Origin: Flavobacterium sp. Root420
GTDB taxonomy: Bacteria > Bacteroidota > Bacteroidia > Flavobacteriales > Flavobacteriaceae
Assembly (NCBI RefSeq): GCF_001427905.1
Contig: NZ_LMEF01000005.1
Location: 1,184-65,183, forward strand
Direction of reading: 5' to 3'
DNA length: 64,000 nt
The notes under the pieces: generated by a model
Seen by the model: only the letters and a program-made list of their open reading frames with translations
The model's database searches: none
What the model was told of the DNA's origin: nothing
Part shown: positions 51,335 through 60,879 of the stretch, one piece after another
Position numbering within the stretch: the first letter of the stretch is position 1
How the letters are laid out: every line of letters starts with the position of its first letter
Position numbers and translations under genes: made by a program

Positions 51335-53812
51335 ATGAGACATTCGATTTTTTTTAAAATACTGACTATTTTAGGACTTTTGGCACTTTTAAGTTGCAAT
51401 AAAAGGAATGATACTATTTTTACTTCCAGAAAAGTTTCTTTCAATTCAGATTGGAGTTTTCATCTAAATGATAGTATCGTCGATAAAGATACTATTGGAG
51501 CTTCTACAAAATGGAGAACTTTAAATGTTCCTCACGATTGGAGCATTGAAGGGAAATTTGATGAAAAAAGCCCGGCAGGTTATGGCGGAGGAGCATTAAA
51601 CGGAGGTTTAGGCTGGTACAAAAAAACATTTAAAGTTGCCGCAGCTGACACTAGTAAAGTAACTTCAATCATTTTTGATGGCGTTTACAGAAACAGTGAA
51701 GTCTGGGTCAACGGACATTATTTAGGAAAACGTCCAAACGGATATATTAGTTTTCAATATGAAATTTCTCCTTACTTAAACTATGGGGATAAAAACAATG
51801 AAATAATTGTAAAGGTTGACAATTCAAAACAACCTAATTCGCGTTGGTATTCCGGTTCAGGAATTTTTAGAAATGTCTGGCTCGAAACTACAGATAAATT
51901 GCATGTTGCACAATGGGGAACTTATGTTACCACTCCAAAAGTTACTGCTGAAAAAGCTTCAATAAACTTTGAAACAACGATTCAGAATCAAAACTCAGCT
52001 TCAAAAAAAGCAACAGTAACAACCACTATTTTTAAAGAAGATACTAAAGTAACAGCTGTTACTCAAAATATAACGATTGGTGCAAACGCCAATCAAACTA
52101 TCAAACAATCTGTAGAGATTGAGACTCCAATTTTATGGTCGGTTGAAAAACCGGAATTATACACAGCCGTTACTGAAATTTCAGTTGATGATCAAATTGT
52201 AGATCAATATAAAACGAATTTCGGAATCAGAGATTTTAAATTTGACCTTGATAAAGGTTTTCTTTTAAATGGAAAACAAGTAAAAATCAAAGGAGTTTGT
52301 ATGCATCATGATTTAGGAGCATTGGGTTCGGCAATCAATACCCGTGCTATCGAACGCCAATTAGAAATCCTGAAAGGAATGGGTGTAAATGGAATCAGAA
52401 CTTCTCATAATCCTCCAGCTCCGGAGCTTTTAGATCTTTGTGATAAGATGGGTTTCATTGTCATGGATGAAGCTTTTGACATGTGGAAAAAAAGTAAAAC
52501 CAAATACGATTATGGAAATGACTGGGACAAATGGCACAAAAAAGATTTGATCGATCAATTGCTCCGTGACCGTAACCATCCAAGTATTTTTGTTTGGAGT
52601 ATTGGGAACGAGATTCCACAGCAATGGGACGAAAGTGGTGTAATAATAGCAAAGGAATTAGCCGCAATTACACGTCAATACGATAAAACACGACCAATTA
52701 CAGCGGCCATGAATCCGCCTGTAAATATGAATATTGACGAAGTAACCCTGCAATTTGAACAAAAGAATGTTCAATTTAATGCAATCGCAAAATCGGGTGT
52801 TTTGGATCTTATTGGTTACAATTATGCACATCAAACGTACGAGCATCATAAAAAGAATTTTCCGAATACGCCATTTATTGCAACCGAAACTACCTCGGCT
52901 TTAGAAACCCGCGGTTATTATGATGCGAATTCTGATTCGATAAAAAAATGGCCGGTAAGATGGGATCTTAAATTTACTGGTGGAAATCCAGATAATACCG
53001 TTTCTGCTTATGATCAGGTACAGGCGCCTTGGGGTTCTACACACGAAGCAACCTGGAAAATCATTAAAAAACATGATTATCTTTCCGGAATGTACATTTG
53101 GACAGGTTTCGATTATATCGGAGAACCAACTCCGTACGAATGGCCGTCTATTAGCTCGTACTTCGGAATTGTAGATTTAGCGGGTTTCCCAAAAGATGTG
53201 TATTATATGTATCAAAGCGAATGGACGGACAAAACCGTATTGCACATTTTCCCACATTGGAATTGGAAAGCGGGACAAACAGTTGATGTTTGGGCATACT
53301 ATAATAATGCTGATGAGGTTGAGCTTTTCTTAAATGGAAAATCAGTTGGTGTTCGAAGCAAAAAAGGAGAAGATTTGCATGTAATGTGGAAAGTTCCTTT
53401 TCAGGCCGGAACATTAAAAGCAATATCACGTAAAAATGGAAAAACAGTTTTAGAAACAGAAATCAAAACTGCCGGAAATCCATCAAATTTAAAATTGACT
53501 GCGGACAGAAGCAACATAAAAGCTGATGGAAATGATTTGTCATTTGTCGCAGTTGATATTTTGGATGCAAAAGGTGTTTTAGCACCAAAAGCGAATAATG
53601 AAATTAATTTCTCTTTAAAAGGAAATGGAAAAATAGTAGGTGTTTGCAGTGGAGATCCGGTAAGTCATGAATCGTACAAAGGTTCAAAACATACAGCGCT
53701 AAACGGAAAATGTTTGGTCATTGTTCAATCAGCAAATAAAACAGGAAGATTAGAATTAACCGCTAAAGCGAATGGATTAAAACCCGCCACAATTGTAATT
53801 ACAGCAGAATAA
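51335..53812 (+). CDS. GH2 family glycosidase lipoprotein (beta-galactosidase-like)
   Basis: 825 residues, lipoprotein signal MRHSIFFKILTILGLLALLSC. GH2 order: jelly-roll (WRTLNVPHDWSIEGKF, GWYKKTFKV, 45-205), Ig-like domain (210-310), TIM barrel with GVCMHHDLGALG, NGIRTSHNPPAPELLDLCDKMGFIVMDEAFDMW, acid/base Glu426 in VWSIGNEIP and nucleophile Glu518 in FIATETTS, then a DUF4982-like domain (VWAYYNNADEVELFLNGKSVG) and a C-terminal Ig-like domain. It should act at the cell surface or in the periplasm on terminal beta-linked galactose, though other GH2 activities (glucuronidase, mannosidase) cannot be excluded. First of a run of six glycosidase genes on one strand. Confidence 0.92.
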   Translation: MRHSIFFKILTILGLLALLSCNKRNDTIFTSRKVSFNSDWSFHLNDSIVDKDTIGASTKWRTLNVPHDWSIEGKFDEKSPAGYGGGALNGGLGWYKKTFKVAAADTSKVTSIIFDGVYRNSEVWVNGHYLGKRPNGYISFQYEISPYLNYGDKNNEIIVKVDNSKQPNSRWYSGSGIFRNVWLETTDKLHVAQWGTYVTTPKVTAEKASINFETTIQNQNSASKKATVTTTIFKEDTKVTAVTQNITIGANANQTIKQSVEIETPILWSVEKPELYTAVTEISVDDQIVDQYKTNFGIRDFKFDLDKGFLLNGKQVKIKGVCMHHDLGALGSAINTRAIERQLEILKGMGVNGIRTSHNPPAPELLDLCDKMGFIVMDEAFDMWKKSKTKYDYGNDWDKWHKKDLIDQLLRDRNHPSIFVWSIGNEIPQQWDESGVIIAKELAAITRQYDKTRPITAAMNPPVNMNIDEVTLQFEQKNVQFNAIAKSGVLDLIGYNYAHQTYEHHKKNFPNTPFIATETTSALETRGYYDANSDSIKKWPVRWDLKFTGGNPDNTVSAYDQVQAPWGSTHEATWKIIKKHDYLSGMYIWTGFDYIGEPTPYEWPSISSYFGIVDLAGFPKDVYYMYQSEWTDKTVLHIFPHWNWKAGQTVDVWAYYNNADEVELFLNGKSVGVRSKKGEDLHVMWKVPFQAGTLKAISRKNGKTVLETEIKTAGNPSNLKLTADRSNIKADGNDLSFVAVDILDAKGVLAPKANNEINFSLKGNGKIVGVCSGDPVSHESYKGSKHTALNGKCLVIVQSANKTGRLELTAKANGLKPATIVITAE

Positions 53813-53822
53813 ACAAGTTTCG

Positions 53823-53914
53823 TTCCTAACAGGTTTCCAAAACCTGTTAGGAATTTTATTTAATATTTTTAAAAATCAACACAAACCTACAAGGTTTCGA
53901 AAACCTTGCAGGTT
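53823..53914. repeat. Two dispersed hairpin repeats between GH2 and GH31
   Basis: TTCCTAACAGGTTT (53823-53836) pairs perfectly with 53840-53853; AACCTACAAGGTTT (53884-53897) pairs with 53901-53914 with one mismatch. Both have 3-base loops, and T-rich DNA follows the first. A close copy of the first occurs at 58616-58642. They look like dispersed intergenic repeats that could act as terminators or mRNA stabilisers. Confidence 0.8.
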
Positions 53915-53934
53915 AACTATTAATAAATTAACTA

Positions 53935-56334
53935 ATGAAAAACTCACAACTCACAACCTTGTTTTCAATCTTGATGTTTGGATTGTTGGCGACGCCAAAT
54001 GCATCGGCACAAATTCAAAATGCAGATGTTTTGAACGCTCCAATAGACATCAGTAAAGATTTTCAGAATTACCTGAACACTTTTTATTTTGCCGATGAAT
54101 TAACTGGTTTTGATCCGGCAACCGGAAAAGGAACCATAAAATATTTAAGATACAATTACAAAACGCGTCAGGCCTTCAACAACATGATGATGAAACCGGA
54201 TACCGTTGCAGCAAACGAATTTCCAACAACAGAATACGACGTTTCACCAGAATTGCCTTTCCAGATTCAGTTTGTTTCTGATAGAACAATCCGAATCAAA
54301 ACGACTTCAGGACCACAATTTCATCCTGAAAAAGAGTCTCTAATGTTGATTAACGGTGTTGCGCCAAATCATCCCGAATTATGGAAATATTCTAAAATCG
54401 AAGGCGGTCATAAATACACCAGCAAACACGGTGTTGTCGAGATTTTATCAAAACCTTGGCACGTAAAAATTTACGATGAAACCGGAAAGTTACTAACCAG
54501 TACGCTTCATGATTCTGATTTCAAAAATACGTATACACCAACGCTTCCGTTTTCATATGTTCGAAGAAATAGTGATTACTCCAGAAGTATGGGTGCGGCT
54601 TTCAGCTTAGAACCGGACGAAAAAATATTTGGTTGTGGAGAATCTTTCACCCAATTCAACAAACGCGGTCAAAAAGTAGTTTTATGGACTGATGATGCAA
54701 ATGGAATCCAGAACGAAACCATGTACAAACCGGTTCCGTTTTATATGAGCAGCCGTGGTTATGGAGTTTTCATGCATCATTCAACGCCTATTACAGTTGA
54801 TTTTGGAAGATACTTTGGAAGTGCTAACGAAATGTACATCGGCGATGACGAAGCCGATTTGTTTTTCTTCATCGGAGAACCAAAAGATATTTTAGATCAA
54901 TATACAGATTTGACAGGAAAAGCTGCCATGCCACCACTTTGGTCGTTTGGTTTCTGGATGAGCCGAATCACTTATTTCACTGAAAAAGAAGGAAGAGAAG
55001 TAGCCAAAGATTTACGTAAATATAAAATTCCAACCGATGTAATTCACTTTGATACCGGTTGGTTTGATGTCGATTGGAGAAACAATTACGAGTTTGCAAA
55101 AGCACGTTTCCCGGATGCTCAAAAAATGATGTCAGATTTAAAAGACGATGGTTTTCATGTATGTTTATGGCAATTGCCTTATTTCACACCAAAGAATACT
55201 TTGTTCAACGAAATCATGGATAAAAACTTAGCAGTAAGAGACCGTAAAGGAAATCTTCCTTACGAAGATGCTGTTTTAGATTTCTCAAATCCTGAAACGG
55301 TAACATGGTATCAAGCCAAATTGAAAAGATTATTCGATCAGGGCGTTTCTGTTTTCAAAGTTGATTTTGGAGAAGCAGCACCACCAGAAGGAATCTACCA
55401 TTCAGGAAGAACTGGTTTCTACGAACACAATTTATACCCATTAAGATACAATAAGGCAGTTGCTGAAATTACACAGAAAGAAAAAGGATATACTTTAATC
55501 TGGGCCAGAAGTACATGGGCAGGATCTCAGCGTTACCCATTACATTGGGGTGGAGATGCTGAAACTTCAAACGGAGCCATGTCAGCTGAATTAAGAGGCG
55601 GACTTTCCTTAGGATTAAGCGGATTCAGTTTCTGGAGCCATGATGTGGGTGGATTTGCTACAAAATCTCCTGAGAATTTATACAGAAGATGGGCACCATT
55701 CGGAATGTTTACTTCGCACGTAAGAAGCCACGGTGAGCCTCCGCGCGAACCTTGGTTGTACAGCAAAGACTTTTTAGAAGGTTTCAGAAAAGCAGATAAT
55801 ATGCGTTACGAATTAATGCCTTATATCTACGCTCAGGCAAAAGAAAGTTCTCAAAAAGGATTGCCAATGATGCGTGCCTTATTTGTAGAATATCCAAACG
55901 ATCCGGGAGCATGGTTAGTGGATAATGAATATTTATTCGGATCAAGTATGTTAGTGGCACCACTTTTTGAAGAAGTAACGGAAAGAGATGTTTACCTTCC
56001 GGAAGGAACCTGGATTGATTATCAAACTAAAAAAGTATACCAATCAGGATGGCATAAAATTAAAGCGGGCGAAGTGCCGATTGTAGTTTTAGTAAAAGAC
56101 GGAACGGCATTGCCTCACATCGCTTTGGCACAATCAACAAAAGACATGGATTGGAGCAAATTGACATTGAAAGTGTATGCAAGTGATGCTACAACTTCGG
56201 CGAAAGCCAAAGTGTTTTTACCGGAGGGAGATGCCGTTCAGGAAATCACAGTAACTAAAAAAGGAAGCAATTTTGAAGTTGCACCAAATGTATTAAACGG
56301 AAAAACCACTTTTAAAACGGAGTGGATTAAATAA
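53935..56334 (+). CDS. GH31 glycosidase, alpha-xylosidase-like
   Basis: 799 residues, signal peptide ending ATPNASA|QIQ. It has an N-terminal beta-sandwich (SRSMGAAFSLEPDEKIFGCGESFTQFNKRGQKV) and a TIM barrel with IHFDTGWFDVDWR, the nucleophile Asp477 in VFKVDFGEAAP, and the acid/base Asp541 in HWGGDAETSNGAM. Then follow SFWSHDVGGF and the C-terminal beta domains (LPEGTWIDYQTKKVY). The K-x-D-F-G-E form around the nucleophile is that of YicI-type alpha-xylosidases, unlike the WxDMNE type of alpha-glucosidases. It would remove alpha-xylose side chains, as found on xyloglucan fragments, in the periplasm. Confidence 0.92.
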   Translation: MKNSQLTTLFSILMFGLLATPNASAQIQNADVLNAPIDISKDFQNYLNTFYFADELTGFDPATGKGTIKYLRYNYKTRQAFNNMMMKPDTVAANEFPTTEYDVSPELPFQIQFVSDRTIRIKTTSGPQFHPEKESLMLINGVAPNHPELWKYSKIEGGHKYTSKHGVVEILSKPWHVKIYDETGKLLTSTLHDSDFKNTYTPTLPFSYVRRNSDYSRSMGAAFSLEPDEKIFGCGESFTQFNKRGQKVVLWTDDANGIQNETMYKPVPFYMSSRGYGVFMHHSTPITVDFGRYFGSANEMYIGDDEADLFFFIGEPKDILDQYTDLTGKAAMPPLWSFGFWMSRITYFTEKEGREVAKDLRKYKIPTDVIHFDTGWFDVDWRNNYEFAKARFPDAQKMMSDLKDDGFHVCLWQLPYFTPKNTLFNEIMDKNLAVRDRKGNLPYEDAVLDFSNPETVTWYQAKLKRLFDQGVSVFKVDFGEAAPPEGIYHSGRTGFYEHNLYPLRYNKAVAEITQKEKGYTLIWARSTWAGSQRYPLHWGGDAETSNGAMSAELRGGLSLGLSGFSFWSHDVGGFATKSPENLYRRWAPFGMFTSHVRSHGEPPREPWLYSKDFLEGFRKADNMRYELMPYIYAQAKESSQKGLPMMRALFVEYPNDPGAWLVDNEYLFGSSMLVAPLFEEVTERDVYLPEGTWIDYQTKKVYQSGWHKIKAGEVPIVVLVKDGTALPHIALAQSTKDMDWSKLTLKVYASDATTSAKAKVFLPEGDAVQEITVTKKGSNFEVAPNVLNGKTTFKTEWIK

Positions 56335-56364
56335 ATTTCAGACGCAGATTAAAAGGATTATTTC

Positions 56365-56488
56365 TCTCGCAGATTTAGCAGATCATGCAGATTTTTTAAT
56401 CTTTAAAATCAGTGAAAAAATATAGCCACAGATTAGAGGATTAAAAAGATTAAAAAATAAATATGCGATATCTGCAAAATCTGCGAGA
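56365..56488. repeat. CGCAGATTT-type inverted repeat between GH31 and GH97
   Basis: TCTCGCAGATTTAGCAGAT (56365-56383) is repeated inverted at 56470-56488 with 18 of 19 positions matching. Related words (GCAGATT, CACAGATTA) lie between. A common type of flavobacterial intergenic repeat; no gene here. Confidence 0.7.
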
Positions 56489-56599
56489 AAAAATAAAATA
56501 ACATCCCAAAAGGATAAAAATAAGTTTTGTTTGAGTTTTTAAATCGGGTGAAAGCTTTGCTAACGCCCGATTTATTAAAAATGAATTAAGAAAAATATC

Positions 56600-58603
56600 A
56601 TGAAAAATTACCTGATTCTTCCCGCTTTAATCCTTTCTGTTTCGATTGGATACAGTCAGAAAAATAAAAATGCTTACGAACTGGCTTCGCCAAACGGACA
56701 GAATAAAATAAAATTTGAGTTGGTAAAAAATGCTCCAAAATATGCTGTTTCACATGGAAAAACCGAAGTGATTACACCATCTGACATGGGTTTTTTATTG
56801 AAAGGAAATGAAAATTTAAGTTCTGACTTCGAAATCAAAAATGTAAAGAACACTTCGTTTGACGAGACCTGGGAACAGGTTTGGGGAGAAAAGAAAAATA
56901 TCAGAAACCATTACAATCAGCTTTCGGTTGAATTACAGCAAAAAAGCGGAAACAAACGCAAACTCGAAATTCAGTTTCGTGCGTTTGATGACGGAATCGC
57001 TTTTAGATACGTATATCCAAAACAAAATGTAAAAGACAGTATTTTCATTATGGATGAAAAAACGACTTTTAATTTGAAAGAAGATGGAAAAGCATGGTGG
57101 ATTCCGGCAAACAGAGAAAACCGCGACGAATATCTTTTCAAAGATGCACCGGTAAGTACTTTAGATACCGTCTTGACTCCACTAACAATTGAAAGCAAAA
57201 GCGGATTGGCCTTAAGTTTTCATGAAGCAAACTTAACGGATTTTGCCAGTATGACTTTGGTCAATACAACCGGAACCCAATTAAAATCGGATTTGGTGCC
57301 GTGGGCCGATGGTGTTAAAGTTCGTGTAAAAGACACTTTTACTTCTTCATGGAGAACACTTCAAATTGGAGAGAATCCCGGAGATTTGATTACTTCTTAT
57401 TTGATTCTAAACCTCAACGAACCAAACAAATTAAAGAATATAAGTTATTTCAAACCGTACAAATACTTCGGAATCTGGTGGGGAATGCACATCGGAAAAT
57501 ATACTTTTTGGGAAAGTGAAAAACAGGGTGCTACAACAAAACACGCCGAAGAATACATAGATTTTACTGCCAAAGAAGGTTTTCATCATTTATTGATCGA
57601 AGGCTGGAACAAAGGCTGGACACCAGCCTGGTATGAGAACCATATGCACATGTTCAGTTTCACCAAAAGTGCCGACAATTTCGATCTGGAAAAAGTAGTG
57701 GAATACGGAAAGAAAAAAGATGTAGAACTTATCGGTTACCACGAAACGGGTTCAAACCTGATCAATTACTTAAAACAGGTGGATGAAGGTTTTGCGTTGT
57801 ACAAAAAACTAGGGATGCATTCGGTTAAAATAGGACATGTTGGTTCGAAATTGAACATGAAAGAAAATCATTTCGGACAATTTGGAGTGAATTATTTCAG
57901 ATACATCTTAGAAAAAGCGGCACAGTATGATTTGGCAGTTTTATACCACGAATCGATAAAAGATACCGGAGAACGCAGAACTTTTCCAAATATGGTTTCA
58001 AGGGAAGCGGCACGCGGACAGGAATATAATGCGTGGAGCGAAGGAAATCCGCCAAACCATTTAACGATTATTCCGTTTACAAGGTTGCTTTCAGGACCAA
58101 TGGATTTTACACCAGGAATTTTTGATGTTGAGGTAAAACAAGGGTATCCCGGAAAAAGGGTTCACGGAACTGCCGCACAGCAATTGGCATTGTACGTAAC
58201 GATTTATGCGCCAATCCAAATGATGGCCGATCTTCCTGAAAATTACGAAGGAAAACCGGCATTACAATTCCTAAAAGATGTTCCGACAGATTGGGAAGAC
58301 ACAAAAGTATTGGAAGGAAAAATTGGAGAATACATCACCACAGCCCGTAAGGACAGAAATAGTGCCGATTGGTTTTTAGGAACGATCACAAACGAAAAAG
58401 CAAGGGATGTAAATGTTGCCTTGTCATTTTTAGATCCAACTGCGACTTACGAAGCACAAATTTATGCTGACGCCGAAGGAACAGATGAAACACATAATCC
58501 AGCTGAAATTGCGATTTCTAAGAAAACAGTTAAAGCGTCAGATGTATTAAAATTGCATTTAGGCGGTGCTGGCGGAACAGCAATTAGATTCAAAAAACTA
58601 TAA
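56600..58603 (+). CDS. GH97 glycosidase with inverting, calcium-type active site
   Basis: 667 residues, signal peptide MKNYLILPALILSVSIGYSQ. GH97 N-terminal beta-super-sandwich (20-290), TIM barrel (YKYFGIWWGMHIGKYTF, EGFHHLLIEGWNKGW) and C-terminal beta domain. Four glutamates line up with the catalytic and Ca2+ residues I know from Bacteroides SusB with identical spacing: Glu382 (GYHETGSN), Glu451 (LYHES), Glu469 and Glu475 (REAARGQEY), corresponding to 439, 508, 526 and 532. Retaining alpha-galactosidases of the family instead use an Asp nucleophile, and here that place reads VKIGHVGS. An inverting alpha-glucosidase-like activity on an alpha-linked terminal sugar is therefore predicted. 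Confidence 0.93.
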   Translation: MKNYLILPALILSVSIGYSQKNKNAYELASPNGQNKIKFELVKNAPKYAVSHGKTEVITPSDMGFLLKGNENLSSDFEIKNVKNTSFDETWEQVWGEKKNIRNHYNQLSVELQQKSGNKRKLEIQFRAFDDGIAFRYVYPKQNVKDSIFIMDEKTTFNLKEDGKAWWIPANRENRDEYLFKDAPVSTLDTVLTPLTIESKSGLALSFHEANLTDFASMTLVNTTGTQLKSDLVPWADGVKVRVKDTFTSSWRTLQIGENPGDLITSYLILNLNEPNKLKNISYFKPYKYFGIWWGMHIGKYTFWESEKQGATTKHAEEYIDFTAKEGFHHLLIEGWNKGWTPAWYENHMHMFSFTKSADNFDLEKVVEYGKKKDVELIGYHETGSNLINYLKQVDEGFALYKKLGMHSVKIGHVGSKLNMKENHFGQFGVNYFRYILEKAAQYDLAVLYHESIKDTGERRTFPNMVSREAARGQEYNAWSEGNPPNHLTIIPFTRLLSGPMDFTPGIFDVEVKQGYPGKRVHGTAAQQLALYVTIYAPIQMMADLPENYEGKPALQFLKDVPTDWEDTKVLEGKIGEYITTARKDRNSADWFLGTITNEKARDVNVALSFLDPTATYEAQIYADAEGTDETHNPAEIAISKKTVKASDVLKLHLGGAGGTAIRFKKL

Positions 58604-58615
58604 TTAATTTGATAT

Positions 58616-58642
58616 CCTAACAGGTTTTTAAAACCTGTTAGG
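58616..58642. repeat. Dispersed hairpin repeat after the GH97 gene
   Basis: CCTAACAGGTTTT (58616-58628) pairs perfectly with AAAACCTGTTAGG (58630-58642), followed by TATTTTTT. Same repeat family as at 53823, and likely to act as a terminator or attenuator. Confidence 0.8.
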
Positions 58643-58717
58643 TATTTTTTACACTGCAATTAAATTTTCAAAAAATATAAAATTTAAACCCAGGGTTTAA
58701 TAGCCACATTTTTTTAA

Positions 58718-60874
58718 ATGAAAAACCTTTCGCTACATATCGTTTTTCTTTTGTCGGTCAATTTGATGTTGTCGCAGCAAAAGCAATATCCTTTTCAGGA
58801 TCCAAAACTGGATACTGAAAAGCGTATTGATAATTTGCTGTCGTTAATGATGCTCGATGAAAAAGTTCAGGCTTTGAGCACAAATCCATCGATAAAAAGA
58901 TTAGGTGTTACAGGTACAGGTCACGTAGAAGGATTGCACGGTTTGGCATTAGGTGGACCTGGAGAATGGGGTGGAAAAAATAAACAGCCCATAACAACCA
59001 CCACTTTTCCACAGGCTTATGGCTTGGGGGAAACCTGGGATATTGTTTTGCTTCAGAAAGTGGCCAATGTTGAAGGTTACGAAACCCGATATGCTTTTCA
59101 GAAATACCATCGCGGCGGATTAGTTGTTCGTGCTCCAAATGCCGACATAGCGAGAGATCCACGTTGGGGACGTACCGAAGAAAGTTATGGTGAAGATGCT
59201 TTTTTTAACGGAACCATGACGGTTGCTTTTGTAAAAGGGTTGCAAGGAAATAATTCAAAGTATTGGCAAACGGCTTCGTTAATGAAACACTTTTTAGCCA
59301 ATAGCAATGAAGATGGCAGAACCTATACATCATCTGATTTTGATGAAAGATTATGGAGAGAATATTATTCTTTGCCTTTTCAAATGGGAGTTGTTGAAGG
59401 CGGTTCTCGTGCTTATATGGCAGCCTATAATAAAGTGAATGGAATTCCGGCAATGGTACATCCGATGCTGAAAAACATTACCCAGAAAGAATGGGGACAA
59501 AACGGAATAATTTGTACCGATGGAGGTGCCTTCAAATTATTGCTTTCAGATCATAAATATTATGCGGATAAATATCTGGGTGCTGCAGCTGCAGTAAAAG
59601 CCGGAATCAATCAGTTTTTGGATGATTATACAGAAGGTGTTTATGGCGCTCTTTCGCATGGTTATTTAAAAGAAAAAGATATTGATGCCGTAATTCGCGG
59701 GAATTACAGAGTCATGATTCAACTCGGCATGTTAGATGTTACGGATGAAAATCCATATACGAAAATCGGAACAGGAAAAGATACTATCGATCCGTGGAAA
59801 ACGGAAGCGCATAAAAAAATCGCTTTAGAAGCAACCCAAAAATCTATTGTACTGCTTAAAAACGATTCCAATCTATTGCCTTTGCAAAAAGACAAATTAA
59901 AAACAATTGCGATAATTGGGAATCGCGCTGATGAAGTGCTTCTGGATTGGTACAGCGGAACACCTCCGTATACCATTACTCCTTTGCAGGGAATAAAAAA
60001 TAAGCTTGGCAGCAACGTTGAAATTCTATATGCTAAGAACAATACAGATGGCAAGGCCGCTGAAATAGCCAAAAAAGCAGATGCTGTTATTGTTATTGTC
60101 GGAAATCATCCGGTTTGTAATGCCGGTTGGGCCAATTGTCCCGTTCCAAGTGAAGGAAAAGAAGCTGTAGATCGCCAGTCGCTGACTTTGGAGCAGGAAG
60201 ATTTGATTAAAGTAGTGTATCAGGCCAATCCGAAAACGGTAGTGGCCCTGATCAGTAGTTTCCCATACGCCATCAACTGGACACAAGAACATGTTCCGGC
60301 AATTGTTCACATGGCACAAAACAGTCAGGAAACCGGAAGCGCTTTGGCAGATGTTTTATTTGGAGACTATAATCCAGCTGGGCGTTTAACTCAGACCTGG
60401 GTAAAAAACATAACCGATTTACCGGATTTATTAGATTATAATATCCGAAACGGCAGAACCTATATGTATTTCAAAGGAAAACCTTTATATGCTTTTGGCC
60501 ATGGATTAAGCTATACCACTTTCAAATACAATTCAATTGAAACCAATTCGGAAACTATTTCTAAAAATACTGAAATAAAAATCACCGTTTCAGTTACCAA
60601 TACCGGAAACAGAGACGGAGATGAGGTTTTTCAGTTGTATGTAAAACAATTAGATTCAAAAGTACAACGTGCTGAAAAAGAATTAAAAGCATTTCAAAGA
60701 GTGTTCTTCAAAGCCGGAGAAACGAAGAATGTTGTATTGACTTTAAAAGCAAAAGATTTAGAATATTGGAATACAGCAAAACAACAATTTGAACTGGAAA
60801 ACAATACTATTGAACTTCAGATCGGAAGTGCTTCAGATGTTATGCTACTCAATAAAAAAATAACCGTGAAATAA
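58718..60874 (+). CDS. GH3 glycosidase, beta-xylosidase/glucosidase-like
   Basis: 718 residues, short signal peptide MKNLSLHIVFLLSVNLMLS|QQK. GH3 N-terminal barrel with TTFPQAYGLGETWD, ARDPRWGRTEESYGEDAFF, SLMKHFLANSNEDGRTY and the nucleophile Asp268 in IICTDGGAF (the more common form is VSDW). Then come the alpha/beta sandwich (IALEATQKSIVLLKNDSNLLPL, IVIVGNHPVC, NSQETGSALADVLFGDYNPAGRL) and the C-terminal FN3-like domain (TYMYFKGKPLYAFGHGLSYT, VTNTGNRDGDEVFQLYV). It removes a terminal beta-linked xylose or glucose. It is 5 bp upstream of the GH39 gene, so they are co-transcribed. Confidence 0.93.
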   Translation: MKNLSLHIVFLLSVNLMLSQQKQYPFQDPKLDTEKRIDNLLSLMMLDEKVQALSTNPSIKRLGVTGTGHVEGLHGLALGGPGEWGGKNKQPITTTTFPQAYGLGETWDIVLLQKVANVEGYETRYAFQKYHRGGLVVRAPNADIARDPRWGRTEESYGEDAFFNGTMTVAFVKGLQGNNSKYWQTASLMKHFLANSNEDGRTYTSSDFDERLWREYYSLPFQMGVVEGGSRAYMAAYNKVNGIPAMVHPMLKNITQKEWGQNGIICTDGGAFKLLLSDHKYYADKYLGAAAAVKAGINQFLDDYTEGVYGALSHGYLKEKDIDAVIRGNYRVMIQLGMLDVTDENPYTKIGTGKDTIDPWKTEAHKKIALEATQKSIVLLKNDSNLLPLQKDKLKTIAIIGNRADEVLLDWYSGTPPYTITPLQGIKNKLGSNVEILYAKNNTDGKAAEIAKKADAVIVIVGNHPVCNAGWANCPVPSEGKEAVDRQSLTLEQEDLIKVVYQANPKTVVALISSFPYAINWTQEHVPAIVHMAQNSQETGSALADVLFGDYNPAGRLTQTWVKNITDLPDLLDYNIRNGRTYMYFKGKPLYAFGHGLSYTTFKYNSIETNSETISKNTEIKITVSVTNTGNRDGDEVFQLYVKQLDSKVQRAEKELKAFQRVFFKAGETKNVVLTLKAKDLEYWNTAKQQFELENNTIELQIGSASDVMLLNKKITVK

Positions 60875-60879
60875 TTGAA

